The notes below the pieces were generated by a model that had not been told where the DNA came from, made no database searches, and saw only the letters and a program-made list of their open reading frames with translations. DNA of 64,000 bases from Variovorax sp. OK212 (GTDB lineage: Bacteria; Pseudomonadota; Gammaproteobacteria; Burkholderiales; Burkholderiaceae_C), in assembly GCF_900112425.1 (NCBI RefSeq), contig NZ_FOLP01000001.1, positions 496,001-560,000 of the forward strand, written 5' to 3'. Below are positions 28,570 to 37,613 of this stretch, piece by piece. Both the position numbers and the translations under genes were made by a program. Each line of letters starts with the position of its first letter. Position 1 is the stretch's first letter.

Positions 28570-29641
28570 CCGTCGTCGCAGTAGTAGTGGCCTCGGCAGC
28601 GCGCGCCGGCACCGGCGCGCCGCTTGCCATGCGCACGCACAGGTCGAAGGCCTGCTGCAGGCCTTCGATGGTCGCGATGCCTCGGCCCGCGATGTCGAAG
28701 GCGCTGCCGCTGGCCGACGTGGCCACCGGCACCGGCAGGCCGCCGTGCAGCGTCACGCCCTGCTCGAAGCCCATGAGCTTCATCGCGATCTGGCCCTGGT
28801 CGTGGTACATCGACACCACCGCATCGACATCGCCGCGCCGCGCGCCGATGAACACCGTGTCGGGCGAGAACGGGCCGCGCGCGTCGTAGCCTTCGGCGCG
28901 CAGCTGTGCGATGGCCGGCGCGATGATCTCGATTTCTTCCATGCCGATGGAGCCGCCGTCGCCCGCATGCGGGTTGAGCCCCGTCACCGCGATGCGCGGC
29001 TGCGCCACGCCCGCGCGGCGCAGCGCGGCGGCAATGATCTTCACCGCGTCGCGCACGCCATCGGCCGTGATGTGGCTCGCCACGTCCTTCAGCGGAATGT
29101 GCGAGGTCACGCGCGAGGTCCACAGCGAGCCCGTGAGGTTGAACTCGCAAACGAAGCCCGTCACAGCGAACCGCTCCTGCATGTAGCGCAGCTCGTCCTC
29201 GTGCACGAGGCCGCCCAGGCGCAGCGAGTGCTTGTTGAGCGGCGCGAAAAGAATGCCCTCGGCCTGCCCGCGGCGCACCGCCAGCGTGGCCAGCTCCAGC
29301 GCCTCGAACGAGGCCCGGCCCGACTGTTCGTTCGATTCGCCCAGCAGCGCCTCTTGCCCGCCCATCCAGTCGCACGCGAGCAGGGTGGGGCGGCCGTCCT
29401 CGAAGCGCACGGCGTCCAGGCTGTCGACGCGCAGCGCGTCGAGCTTCAGGCCCGCCACGCGCTCGCCCGCGGCCAGCACCACCGGGTCGGCGATCAGCAG
29501 CACGCGCGCGGCGTCCAGGTTGCGCCGGCGCGCGAGCAGCTTCACGGCCATTTCGGGGCCGACGCCGCTGGGGTCGCCGAGCAGCACGGCGAGGCGGGGC
29601 TTGGCGGAGGTCACGCTCGGGGGTGTCGATGGGGTGGGCAT
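28553..29641 (-). CDS. PdxA-family 4-phospho-hydroxyacid dehydrogenase (possibly PdxA2-type)
   Basis: 362 residues, longer than typical PdxA (about 330). The family dehydrogenates 4-phosphohydroxythreonine in pyridoxal phosphate synthesis, or 4-phospho-threonate/erythronate in sugar-acid catabolism (PdxA2). Present: LLGDPSGVGPEMAVK, GLNPHAGDGG, and MYHDQGQIAMKLM. The first metal histidine region reads LVHEDELRYM rather than the common GHTE-like motif, so this is a divergent member. It is encoded 43 bp downstream of a Bug binding-protein gene, which suggests a catabolic role (inference). The C-terminus is an Ala/Thr-rich tail. Confidence 0.75.
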   Translation of the reverse strand: MPTPSTPPSVTSAKPRLAVLLGDPSGVGPEMAVKLLARRRNLDAARVLLIADPVVLAAGERVAGLKLDALRVDSLDAVRFEDGRPTLLACDWMGGQEALLGESNEQSGRASFEALELATLAVRRGQAEGILFAPLNKHSLRLGGLVHEDELRYMQERFAVTGFVCEFNLTGSLWTSRVTSHIPLKDVASHITADGVRDAVKIIAAALRRAGVAQPRIAVTGLNPHAGDGGSIGMEEIEIIAPAIAQLRAEGYDARGPFSPDTVFIGARRGDVDAVVSMYHDQGQIAMKLMGFEQGVTLHGGLPVPVATSASGSAFDIAGRGIATIEGLQQAFDLCVRMASGAPVPARAAEATTTATTATAAG

Positions 29642-29684
29642 GTCGGTGGGGTTCAGTTGAAAGAGGAGGAGGAAGAAGGCCGCG

Positions 29685-30659
29685 TCATTCGGCCTTGATG
29701 TTGGCGTCGCGCACGAGCTGGCCGTAGTGGTCGAACTCCTGCTTGTTCATCGCCGCGAAGGGTTCGCCGGTCAGGCCGCCGGGCTCGCCGCCCAGGGCCT
29801 TGATGCGCGTCTGCACGTCGGCCAGCTTCAGCGTGCGGGTGAGTTCGGCGCTGAGCCGCTCCACGGCGGGGCGCGGCGTGCCGGCCGTCACGTACAGGCC
29901 GTACCAGGTGGACACGTCGGCGCCCTTGATGCCCTGCTCGGCCAGCGTGGGCACGTCGGGCAGCTCGGGCGAGCGCTGCGGGGAGGTCACGGCCAGCGCG
30001 CGGAATTTGCCGGCCTTGATCTGGCCCATGGCCGAGGAGGTGCTGTCGAACATCATGTCGACCTCGCCCGACATGATGTCGACGTGCGCCTGCGAACTGC
30101 CCTTGTAGGGCACGTGGATCGACTTCATGCCCGTGGCCAGGTTGAAGGCCTCGCCGCCCACGTGCTGTGTGCTGCCGATGCCCGACGAGGCGTACTTGAA
30201 GCCGCCCGGCTTGGCCGCCATGGCGGCCACCAGGTCCTTCACCGACTTGTAGGGCGAGTTGGCCGACACCACCAGCACGTTGGGCATCACGGCCACCAGG
30301 CCCACGGGCTGCAGGTCTTTCAGCGGGTCGTACTTGAGCTTGAGGATGTGCGGCGCCACCGCCTGCGCCGTGTTGGTGGCCAGCAGCAGCGTGGCGCCGT
30401 CGGCCGGCGCGCGGGCCGTGAGTTCGCCCGCGATGGTGTTGGACGCGCCGGGCCGGTTCTCGACCACCACCGTCTGCTTCAGCGAGGGCGAGAACTTGTC
30501 GGCCAGCACGCGCGCCAGGATATCTGTGCCGCCGCCGGGCGAGGCGCCCACCATGATGCGCATCGGCTTGTCGGGGTAGCTCGACTGGGCGCCGGCCGCC
30601 GCCGCTGCCAGCAGCGCCACGGCGAGCCCTGCCGCGCGGGCCAGGAAGGAAAGCTTCAT
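29685..30659 (-). CDS. Tripartite tricarboxylate (Bug/TctC) family periplasmic binding protein
   Basis: 324 residues. The signal peptide MKLSFLARAAGLAVALLAAAAAGA is followed by QSSYPDKPMRIMVGASPGGGTD, the canonical Bug start. These proteins bind small carboxylates. No TctA/TctB membrane genes are nearby, as is usual for the many orphan Bug proteins of Burkholderiales. It lies upstream of the PdxA-like gene on the same strand and is divergent from a LysR regulator, which probably controls it. The ligand is not predictable. Confidence 0.93.
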   Translation of the reverse strand: MKLSFLARAAGLAVALLAAAAAGAQSSYPDKPMRIMVGASPGGGTDILARVLADKFSPSLKQTVVVENRPGASNTIAGELTARAPADGATLLLATNTAQAVAPHILKLKYDPLKDLQPVGLVAVMPNVLVVSANSPYKSVKDLVAAMAAKPGGFKYASSGIGSTQHVGGEAFNLATGMKSIHVPYKGSSQAHVDIMSGEVDMMFDSTSSAMGQIKAGKFRALAVTSPQRSPELPDVPTLAEQGIKGADVSTWYGLYVTAGTPRPAVERLSAELTRTLKLADVQTRIKALGGEPGGLTGEPFAAMNKQEFDHYGQLVRDANIKAE

Positions 30660-30752
30660 CGGGTTGTCTCCAGCTTGTTATGGGGCCGAGCGTACGGAGC
30701 TTCGCCATTCCGATCCAATCGAAAAAGCCGGAGGCTCCATATACTTTTGTGC

Positions 30753-31697
30753 ATGATTGGCGGCATGACCACTGGCTTGACCGATGCCTCGCTGATGCTT
30801 CACGTGCGCCCGCGCCAGCTGCTCCTGCTGGCCCGGCTCGACACCCACCGCCACCTGGGCCGCGCGGCCGAGGCCATGAACATCAGCCAGCCCGCGGCCA
30901 CCAAGCTGCTGCAGCAGCTGGAAGACTCGCTGGGCGAACGGCTCTTCGAGCGACTGGCGCGCGGCATGGAGCCCACGCCCTACGGCGAGATCCTGATCCG
31001 CTACGCCCGCCGCGTGCTCAGCGACTTCGGCAGCGCGCGCGAGGAAATGCTGGCGCTGCGCTCGGGCCTGAGCGGCGCGCTGCGCGTGGGCACGGTGCCG
31101 GGCGCCGTGCCCGAGCTGCTGGCGCCCGCGCTGGTCGAGTACCACCGGCGCCATCCGCAGGTGGCCGTGTCGGTGGTGGTGGAGACCAGCGACGTGATCC
31201 AGGCGCAGCTGGAGCAGGGCGACGTCGACCTCGTGCTGGGCCGCCTCACCGACGGCCACGACGATGCCAAGTACGCGAGCGTGCCGCTGCTGGGCGAGTC
31301 GCAGGTGGTGGTGGTGCGCACCGCGCACCCGGTGTTCGAGCGCGCGAGCGTCACGCTGGCCGACATGGCGAACTGGTCGTGGGTGCTGCAGCCGCCGGGC
31401 TCGCCGCAGCGCGGGCGCTTCGAGGCGGCGATGCGCGAGGCCGGCATCCAGGCGCGGCTGGACATCATCGAAACGGCATCGCCGATCGCCATCACGGCCT
31501 TGCTCGAAAACTCCGACATGGCGGCCGTCATGCCCGCCTCGCAGGCCAGCCACTACGCCCGGCTGGGCGTGCTGCGCACCGTGCCGATCGAGCTGCCGGT
31601 GCGCGTGCCGCCGATCTGCCTCATCACCCGCGAGGACCGGGCGTTGTCGCCGGCGGCCGCGCAGTTTCGCCGCCAGTTGCTGGGCGAGCGGGGCTGA
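30753..31697 (+). CDS. LysR-family transcriptional regulator
   Basis: 314 residues. The N-terminal winged helix-turn-helix has LGRAAEAMNISQPAATKLLQQLEDSLGERLFER, and a LysR substrate domain follows. A TATACT -10-like element at 30740-30745 lies only 7 bp before ATG 30753, so the mRNA could be nearly leaderless. Alternatively the ATG at 30765 (310 residues) is the true start. It is divergent from the Bug gene by 93 bp, the normal arrangement for a LysR activator of that operon. Confidence 0.88.
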   Translation: MIGGMTTGLTDASLMLHVRPRQLLLLARLDTHRHLGRAAEAMNISQPAATKLLQQLEDSLGERLFERLARGMEPTPYGEILIRYARRVLSDFGSAREEMLALRSGLSGALRVGTVPGAVPELLAPALVEYHRRHPQVAVSVVVETSDVIQAQLEQGDVDLVLGRLTDGHDDAKYASVPLLGESQVVVVRTAHPVFERASVTLADMANWSWVLQPPGSPQRGRFEAAMREAGIQARLDIIETASPIAITALLENSDMAAVMPASQASHYARLGVLRTVPIELPVRVPPICLITREDRALSPAAAQFRRQLLGERG

Positions 31698-31738
31698 ACC
31701 GGCGCGAATCCACGCGAATCCGCACCTGAGGCCTTTGG

Positions 31739-31772
31739 ATTGCGCAAAATCCATGCTGTATTGCGTTAACTA
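31739..31772 (+). promoter_or_regulatory. Direct repeats spaced 21 bp upstream of the polyol operon (AraC-type site)
   Basis: ATTGCG occurs at 31739-31744 and 31760-31765, exactly 21 bp (two helical turns) apart, with weaker similarity continuing past each copy (CAAAAT and TTAACT). Such tandem half-sites are typical of AraC-family activators. The operon encodes an AraC regulator at 40110. The smoE start is 146 bp downstream. Confidence 0.45.
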
Positions 31773-31910
31773 GGGAATCTCCCAGTCAACTGGTGCATGA
31801 AAGTACTGGTGTGGACAATCGAAGTACCAAAATCGCAAGCGCGTTTCTTCAGAATTCCCGGCACGGCGACCCGACAGCAAAGAGGGCGTCGCTCACCTCT
31901 AGGAGACAAC

Positions 31911-33221
31911 ATGAAGCGTTTTCTGAAAGCGGGCCTCGTCCTCGCACTCATCGGCACGGGCGTCGTGTCCCAGGCCGCCACCGAACTCGTGATCGCGACC
32001 GTGAACAACGGCCACATGATCGAGATGCAGAAGCTCACCCCCTTCTTCGAAAAAGCCAACCCCGACATCAAGCTCAAGTGGGTCACGCTGGAAGAAGGCA
32101 CGCTGCGCCAGCGCGTGACCACCGACATCGCCACCAAGGGCGGCCAGTTCGACGTGATGACCATCGGCCTGTACGAAACCCCCATCTGGTCGAAGAAGGG
32201 CTGGCTCAAGCCCATCGCCACCGACGCGGCCTATGACGTGGACGACCTGCTGCCCGCCATCCGCAGCGGCCTGTCGACCGACGGCAAGCTGTTCGCCGCG
32301 CCGTTCTACGGCGAGAGCTCGATGCTCATGTACCGCAAGGACCTGGCCGACAAGGTGGGCATCAAGTTCCCCGACCAGCCGACCTGGGCGCAGGTGAAGG
32401 AGTTCGCCGACAAGGTCAACGACCCGAAGGCCGGCGTGTACGGCATGTGCCTGCGCGGCAAGCCGGGCTGGGGCGACAACATGGCCTTCCTGACCACGCT
32501 GGTGAACACCAACGGCGGCCAGTGGTTCGACATGCAGTGGAAGCCGCAGATCGACACCAAGGCCTGGAAGGACGCGATCACCTTCTACGTCGACATGATG
32601 AAGAAGGACGGCCCCCCGGGCGCCTCGGCCAACAGCTTCAACGAGAACCTGGCGCTGTTCAACGAAGGCAAGTGCGCGGCCTGGGTCGACGCGACCATCG
32701 CGGCCTCGTTCATCAGCGATCCGAAGCAGTCGAAGGTGGCCGACAAGGTGGCCTTCGCGCAGGCACCGACCGCCTCCACGCCCAAGGGCGCCAACTGGCT
32801 GTGGTCGTGGAACCTCGCGATTCCGGCCAGCTCGACGAAGGACGAGGCGGCGCAGAAGTTCATCAAGTGGGCCACGTCCAAGGACTACATCAACCTGGTG
32901 GCCAAGGAGACCGGCTGGGCCTCGGTGCCGACCGGCACGCGCAAGTCGACCTACGCGAACCCCGAGTTCCAGAAGGTCGCCAAGTTCGCCGAAGCCGAGA
33001 AGAAGGCCATCGACAGCGCCAACCTCACCGACAGCACGCTGCCCAAGTCGCCGTACGTCGGCGTGCAGTACGCGGCCATTCCCGAGTTCCAGGCCATCGG
33101 CGTGGCGGTGGGCCAGCAGATGAGCGCGGCCCTGTCGGGCAAGGTCACGGTCGACCAGGCGCTGAAGACCTCGCAGACGGCGGCCGAGCGCGAGATGAAA
33201 AAGGGCGGCTACTACAAGTAA
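31911..33221 (+). CDS. smoE: Polyol ABC transporter periplasmic binding protein (SmoE/MtlE type)
   Basis: 436 residues. The signal peptide MKRFLKAGLVLALIGTGVVSQA is followed by ATELVIATVNNGHMIEMQKL. It is an SBP family 1 protein of the sorbitol/mannitol importer type, with conserved blocks LKWVTLEEGTLRQRVTTDIA and FAAPFYGESSMLMYRKDLA. AGGAG at 31901-31905 precedes ATG 31911. It is the first gene of a ten-gene polyol operon. The 158-bp gap to the permease gene contains an inverted pair of REP-like sequences that may protect this upstream message. Confidence 0.9.
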   Translation: MKRFLKAGLVLALIGTGVVSQAATELVIATVNNGHMIEMQKLTPFFEKANPDIKLKWVTLEEGTLRQRVTTDIATKGGQFDVMTIGLYETPIWSKKGWLKPIATDAAYDVDDLLPAIRSGLSTDGKLFAAPFYGESSMLMYRKDLADKVGIKFPDQPTWAQVKEFADKVNDPKAGVYGMCLRGKPGWGDNMAFLTTLVNTNGGQWFDMQWKPQIDTKAWKDAITFYVDMMKKDGPPGASANSFNENLALFNEGKCAAWVDATIAASFISDPKQSKVADKVAFAQAPTASTPKGANWLWSWNLAIPASSTKDEAAQKFIKWATSKDYINLVAKETGWASVPTGTRKSTYANPEFQKVAKFAEAEKKAIDSANLTDSTLPKSPYVGVQYAAIPEFQAIGVAVGQQMSAALSGKVTVDQALKTSQTAAEREMKKGGYYK

Positions 33222-33227
33222 GCCGTT

Positions 33228-33356
33228 TCCCTTCCCTCTCCCCTCGGGAACAGGGATAGGGCCGGGGTGAGGGGGCAGCCGCGCGTCCGCAGCCGGCGTC
33301 GCATGCCCTCGCCCCAACTCTCTCCAGGCTCTTTCACGGGGCGGGAGAGGGAGCAA
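33228..33356. repeat. Inverted pair of REP-like CCCTCTCCC elements between smoE and smoF
   Basis: Copy 1 (33228-33277) runs CCCTCTCCCCTCGGGAA to GGGGTGAGGGGGC. Copy 2 (33303-33356), read on the minus strand, runs CTCCCTCTCCCGCCCCGTG to TTGGGGCGAGGGCA. The copies are related but degenerate and face each other. Similar CCCTCTCCC/GGGTGAGGG repeats are common between genes in this bacterial group. The position, between binding protein and permease of a sugar importer, mirrors the REP between malE and malF. Confidence 0.65.
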
Positions 33357-33379
33357 CAGCCTCCAGTGAGGAACACACG

Positions 33380-34237
33380 ATGAAAAGACTCCTGCCCCGC
33401 GCCCTCATGGCGCCCGCGGTGCTCACGCTCTTCCTCTGGATGATCGTGCCGCTCGTGATGACGTTGTACTTCTCGCTGGTGAACTACAACCTCATGCAGC
33501 CCGGCGAACGCACCTTCGCGGGCATCGAGAACTTTCACTACTTCATCACCGACCCCGACTTCTGGCCGGCCACGTGGAACACGCTGCTGCTGATCGGCAG
33601 CGTGATCGTCATCACGGTGGTGTTCGGCGTGCTGCTCGCGCTGCTGGTGAACGAGCCGTTCCCGGGGCGCGGCATCGTGCGCGTGCTGCTGATCTCGCCG
33701 TTCTTCGTCATGCCCGCGGTCAACGCGCTGCTGTGGAAGCACATGATGATGAACCCCATCTACGGCGTGCTGGCCGACCTGTGGCGCTTCTTCGGCGCGC
33801 AGCCGGTCGACTGGCTCACCGACGTGCCGCTGCTGTCGGTGATCATCATGGTGGCCTGGCAGTGGCTGCCGTTCGCCTGCCTGATCTTCATCACCTCGCT
33901 GCAGTCGCTCGACCGCGAGCAGATGGAAGCCGCGCGCATGGACGGCGCGAGCGCGTTCCAGCGCTTCTTCTATCTCACCGTTCCGCACCTGGGCCGCCCC
34001 ATGGCGGTGGTGATCATGATCGAGATGATCTTTTTGCTCAGCGTGTTCGCCGAGATCGCCATCACCACCAACGGCGGCCCGGGCAACGAGAGCACGAACA
34101 TGACCTACATGATCTTCAAGCAGTCGCTCATGAACTTCGACGTGGGCGTGGCTTCCGCGGGCGCGCTGTTCGCGGTGGTGCTGGCCAACATCGTGGCCGT
34201 GTTCCTCATCCGCATCATCGGCAAGAACCTCGACTGA
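33380..34237 (+). CDS. smoF: Polyol ABC transporter permease (SmoF/MtlF type)
   Basis: 285 residues with about six transmembrane helices, MalF-like family. The EAA loop is DREQMEAARMDGASAFQRFF at about residues 180-199. It forms the channel with the next gene product. The GAGG ribosome-binding site at 33367-33370 precedes the ATG. The next permease gene starts 13 bp after its stop. Confidence 0.9.
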   Translation: MKRLLPRALMAPAVLTLFLWMIVPLVMTLYFSLVNYNLMQPGERTFAGIENFHYFITDPDFWPATWNTLLLIGSVIVITVVFGVLLALLVNEPFPGRGIVRVLLISPFFVMPAVNALLWKHMMMNPIYGVLADLWRFFGAQPVDWLTDVPLLSVIIMVAWQWLPFACLIFITSLQSLDREQMEAARMDGASAFQRFFYLTVPHLGRPMAVVIMIEMIFLLSVFAEIAITTNGGPGNESTNMTYMIFKQSLMNFDVGVASAGALFAVVLANIVAVFLIRIIGKNLD

Positions 34238-34250
34238 GGAGCAGCAAGCC

Positions 34251-35087
34251 ATGCAACAACAACAACCCCCCAGCAACTTCCTGCCGCAGGCCATTCGCAC
34301 CGTGGGTGCGTGGGCCGTCACGCTCGTGCTGTTCTTCCCGCTCGGCTGGCTGTTCCTCACGGCCTTCAAGACGGAGCTGCAGGCGATCCACGTGCCGCCG
34401 CTGTTCGTCTTCGAGCCCACGCTCGACAACTTCGGCGAGGTGCAGCGCCGCAGCGACTACCTGCTGTATGCGCGCAACTCGCTCATCACCAGCCTGGGCT
34501 CGACCATCCTGGGCCTGCTGATCGCGGCGCCCGCGGCGTACTCGATGGCCTTCTTCCGCACGAAGAAGACGCGCGACATCCTGATGTGGATGCTCTCCAC
34601 CAAGATGATGCCGGCCGTGGGCGCGCTGGTGCCCATCTATGTGATCGCGCAGACCGCCGGCATGCTGGACTCGCTCACCGCGCTGACCATCGTGTTCACG
34701 CTGTCGAACCTGCCGATCATGGTGTGGATGCTCTACAGCGCCTACAAGGACATTCCGAACGAGATCCTGGAGGCCGCGCGCATGGACGGCGCGAGCCTGT
34801 GGACCGAGTTCCGCCACGTGGTGCTGCCGCTGTCCGTCGGCGGGCTCGCATCGACCGGCCTGCTGTGTCTCGTGTTGAGCTGGAACGAGGCCTTCTGGGC
34901 GCTCAACCTCACCTCGGCCAAGGCCGGCACGCTGGCCACGCTCATCGCGTCGTACTCCAGCCCCGAAGGCCTGTTCTGGGCCAAGTTGTCGGCGGCCTCG
35001 CTGATGGCCATCGCGCCCATCGTCGTGTTCGGCTGGTTCAGCCAGAAGCAACTCGTCCAAGGCCTGACCTTCGGCGCCGTCAAGTAA
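34251..35087 (+). CDS. smoG: Polyol ABC transporter permease (SmoG/MtlG type)
   Basis: 278 residues, MalG-like second channel subunit. The EAA loop is PNEILEAARMDGASLWTEFR at about residues 168-187. The N-terminus begins with a short Gln-rich stretch (MQQQQPPSNF). The C-terminal end SQKQLVQGLTFGAVK is the usual MalG-type end. AGGAG precedes the start. The ATPase gene follows 17 bp downstream. Confidence 0.9.
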   Translation: MQQQQPPSNFLPQAIRTVGAWAVTLVLFFPLGWLFLTAFKTELQAIHVPPLFVFEPTLDNFGEVQRRSDYLLYARNSLITSLGSTILGLLIAAPAAYSMAFFRTKKTRDILMWMLSTKMMPAVGALVPIYVIAQTAGMLDSLTALTIVFTLSNLPIMVWMLYSAYKDIPNEILEAARMDGASLWTEFRHVVLPLSVGGLASTGLLCLVLSWNEAFWALNLTSAKAGTLATLIASYSSPEGLFWAKLSAASLMAIAPIVVFGWFSQKQLVQGLTFGAVK

Positions 35088-35104
35088 AGAAAGGGAGACA
35101 TCTC

Positions 35105-36151
35105 ATGGCCTACCTCGAACTCAAGAACATCAAGAAGAGCTTCGGCGACGTCAACATCATCAAGGGTGTCGACCTGCAGATCCAGAAGGGCGAGTTCATC
35201 GTCTTCGTCGGGCCTTCGGGCTGCGGCAAGTCGACGCTGCTGCGGCTGATTGCCGGGCTGGAGCCCATCACCAGCGGCAACCTGCTGCTGGACAACAAGG
35301 ACATCACCTGGGCGCCGTCGGGCAAGCGCGACCTGGCCATGGTGTTCCAGAGCTACGCGCTCTACCCGCACATGAGCGTGTACGACAACATGTCGTTCGC
35401 GCTCAAGCTGGCGGGCGTGTCCAAGAGCGAGATCAAGACCAAGGTCGAGCACGCGGCCAACACGCTCAACCTCACGCAGTACCTGGACCGCACGCCCAAG
35501 GACCTGTCGGGCGGCCAGCGCCAGCGGGTGGCCATCGGCCGCGCCATCGTGCGCGCGCCCAAGGTGTTCCTGTTCGACGAGCCGCTGTCGAACCTCGACG
35601 CGGCGTTGCGCGGCAACACGCGCGTGGAAATCCACAAGCTGCACCGCGCGCTGGGCGCGACCACCATCTACGTGACGCACGACCAGGTCGAGGCCATGAC
35701 CTTGGCCGACCGCGTGGTGGTGCTCAGGGACGGGCTCATCGAGCAGGTCGGCACGCCGCTGGATCTGTACGACCACCCGGCCAACCAGTTCGTCGCGCAG
35801 TTCATCGGCATGCCGTCGATGAACATGGTGGCGGCCAATGCCATTCCCAGCTTCTCGGCCGCCACCGCCGGCAAGCTGCCGGCCGACGGCTTCCTGGGCG
35901 TGCGCCCCGAAGGCCTGCGCGTGCACCCGAAGCAGGGCGCGCCGGTGTCCGACGTGCAGGGCCGCGTCGAGCTCATCGAGGCGCTGGGCGCCGACACGCT
36001 GATCCACGTCGACGTGGGCGGCGTGCCGCTGATCGCGCGGCAGAACGACCGCACGCCGCTGCAGGCCGGCGACGACGTGGCCGTGGAGCTCGATCCGTCG
36101 GTGCTGCACCTGTTCAACCGCGAAGGCCGTTCGGTCAGCGCGCGACCCTGA
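35105..36151 (+). CDS. smoK: Polyol ABC transporter ATPase (SmoK/MalK type)
   Basis: 348 residues. Walker A is GPSGCGKST (about residues 36-44), signature LSGGQRQRVA, Walker B LFDEPLSNLD, H-loop VTHDQVEAM. A TOBE regulatory domain follows (FLGVRPEGLRV). It powers the sorbitol/mannitol-type importer. The start ATG 35105 follows GGGAG. The upstream open frame only shadows the permease gene. The dehydrogenase gene follows after 31 bp. Confidence 0.92.
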   Translation: MAYLELKNIKKSFGDVNIIKGVDLQIQKGEFIVFVGPSGCGKSTLLRLIAGLEPITSGNLLLDNKDITWAPSGKRDLAMVFQSYALYPHMSVYDNMSFALKLAGVSKSEIKTKVEHAANTLNLTQYLDRTPKDLSGGQRQRVAIGRAIVRAPKVFLFDEPLSNLDAALRGNTRVEIHKLHRALGATTIYVTHDQVEAMTLADRVVVLRDGLIEQVGTPLDLYDHPANQFVAQFIGMPSMNMVAANAIPSFSAATAGKLPADGFLGVRPEGLRVHPKQGAPVSDVQGRVELIEALGADTLIHVDVGGVPLIARQNDRTPLQAGDDVAVELDPSVLHLFNREGRSVSARP

Positions 36152-36182
36152 TTCTTCCAACGTCTCTTCAACGGACATTCCC

Positions 36183-37613
36183 GTGACCATCGCGCAAATT
36201 CCACCGGCTCCCACGGAGTTCACGGTGCTCCATCTCGGCCTGGGCTCGTTCCATCGCGCGCACCAGGCGGTGTACCTGCAGCGGCTGATCGACGCGGGCG
36301 ACACCCGCTGGTCGCTGTCGGGCGCCAACATCCGCCCGGACATGGCCGACGTCGTCGCGGCGCTGCAGGCGCAGGGCGGACGCTACACGCTCGAAACCGT
36401 GTCGCCGGCGGGCGAGTACCGCTACGAGCAGATCGAGGCCATCCGCGAGGTGCTGCCCTGGGAGCGCTCGCTGGCCAACGTGATCGCGCGCGGCGCGGCG
36501 CCCTCGACGCGCATCGTGTCGTTCACCGTGACCGAGGCGGGCTACTACCTGGACGACAAGGGCAAGCTGGACCTGTCGTTCGGCGACATGGCGGCCGACA
36601 TCGAGCGCGCGCGCCGCGGCGAGACCGGCGGCGACGGCGTCACCATCTACGGCGCGGTGTGCGCCATCCTGCGCGCGCGCAAGAGCGCGAACGCAGGTGC
36701 GGTGACGCTGCTGAACTGCGACAACCTGCGCCACAACGGCGACCGCTTCCATGCGGGCCTGATGGAGTTCATCGAGCGCTCGGGCGACGCCGGCCTGCTG
36801 GCCTGGGTGAACGCGAACACGCGCTGCCCCAACGCCATGGTCGACCGCATCACGCCGCGCCCGCCGCCCGAACTGCGCGCGCGCGTGCAGGCCGCCACGG
36901 GGCGCGACGACGCGGCCGCCATCACCGGCGAGAGCTTCATCCAGTGGGTCATCGAAGACAACTTCGCGGCCGGCCGCCCCGACTGGGGCCGCGTGGGCGT
37001 GGAGCTGGTCGCGTCGGTGCAGCCGTACGAAGAAGCCAAGATCCGCATCCTCAACGCCACGCACAGCTGCATTGCCTGGGCCGGCACGCTGGTGGGGCTG
37101 AACTTCATTCACGAAGGCACGCACAACGCGGCCATCCGCAAGATGGCGTTCGACTACGTCACCGACGACGTCATTCCCTGCCTCACGCCGAGCCCGATCG
37201 ACCTCGCGGCGTACCGCGACGTGGTGCTCGACCGCTTCGGCAATCCGGCCATCCGCGACACCAACCAGCGCGTGGCGGCGGACGGCTTCTCGAAGATTCC
37301 CGGCTTCATTGCGCCCAGCGTGCGCCAGCGGCTGGCCACCGGGCAGGGCATCGACAGCGTGGCGATGCTGCCCGCGCTGTTCCTCGCGTTCCTGCAGCGC
37401 TGGCACCAGGGTGCGCTGCCCTATGCCTACCAGGACCAGGGCATGGACGAAGCGGTGGCGCACGCCATCTGCGACGCGGCCGACCCGGTCGCTGCGCTGT
37501 GCGCGGACGCGGGCCTGTGGGGCGAGCTCGCCGCCGATGCGCGCTTGACCGATGCCGTGCGCCGCGCCGGCGAGCGCGCCGCGCACTTCATCGCCGCGGA
37601 AAGCCAGCCATGA
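36183..37613 (+). CDS. dalD: D-arabinitol 4-dehydrogenase (polyol-specific long-chain dehydrogenase)
   Basis: 476 residues. It oxidises D-arabinitol to D-xylulose with NAD; family relatives act on mannitol. The N-terminal motif LHLGLGSFHRAHQAVYL and the signature KIRILNATHSCIAWAGTLVG (the K-x4-N-x3-H catalytic motif) are present. Segments such as VTLLNCDNLRHNGDRFHAGL and VAADGFSKIPGFIAP closely resemble what I recall of enterobacterial DalD, favouring arabinitol over mannitol. The xylulokinase at the end of the operon fits this. The stop overlaps the smoS start (ATGA). Mannitol 2-dehydrogenase remains an alternative. Confidence 0.82.
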   Translation: MTIAQIPPAPTEFTVLHLGLGSFHRAHQAVYLQRLIDAGDTRWSLSGANIRPDMADVVAALQAQGGRYTLETVSPAGEYRYEQIEAIREVLPWERSLANVIARGAAPSTRIVSFTVTEAGYYLDDKGKLDLSFGDMAADIERARRGETGGDGVTIYGAVCAILRARKSANAGAVTLLNCDNLRHNGDRFHAGLMEFIERSGDAGLLAWVNANTRCPNAMVDRITPRPPPELRARVQAATGRDDAAAITGESFIQWVIEDNFAAGRPDWGRVGVELVASVQPYEEAKIRILNATHSCIAWAGTLVGLNFIHEGTHNAAIRKMAFDYVTDDVIPCLTPSPIDLAAYRDVVLDRFGNPAIRDTNQRVAADGFSKIPGFIAPSVRQRLATGQGIDSVAMLPALFLAFLQRWHQGALPYAYQDQGMDEAVAHAICDAADPVAALCADAGLWGELAADARLTDAVRRAGERAAHFIAAESQP

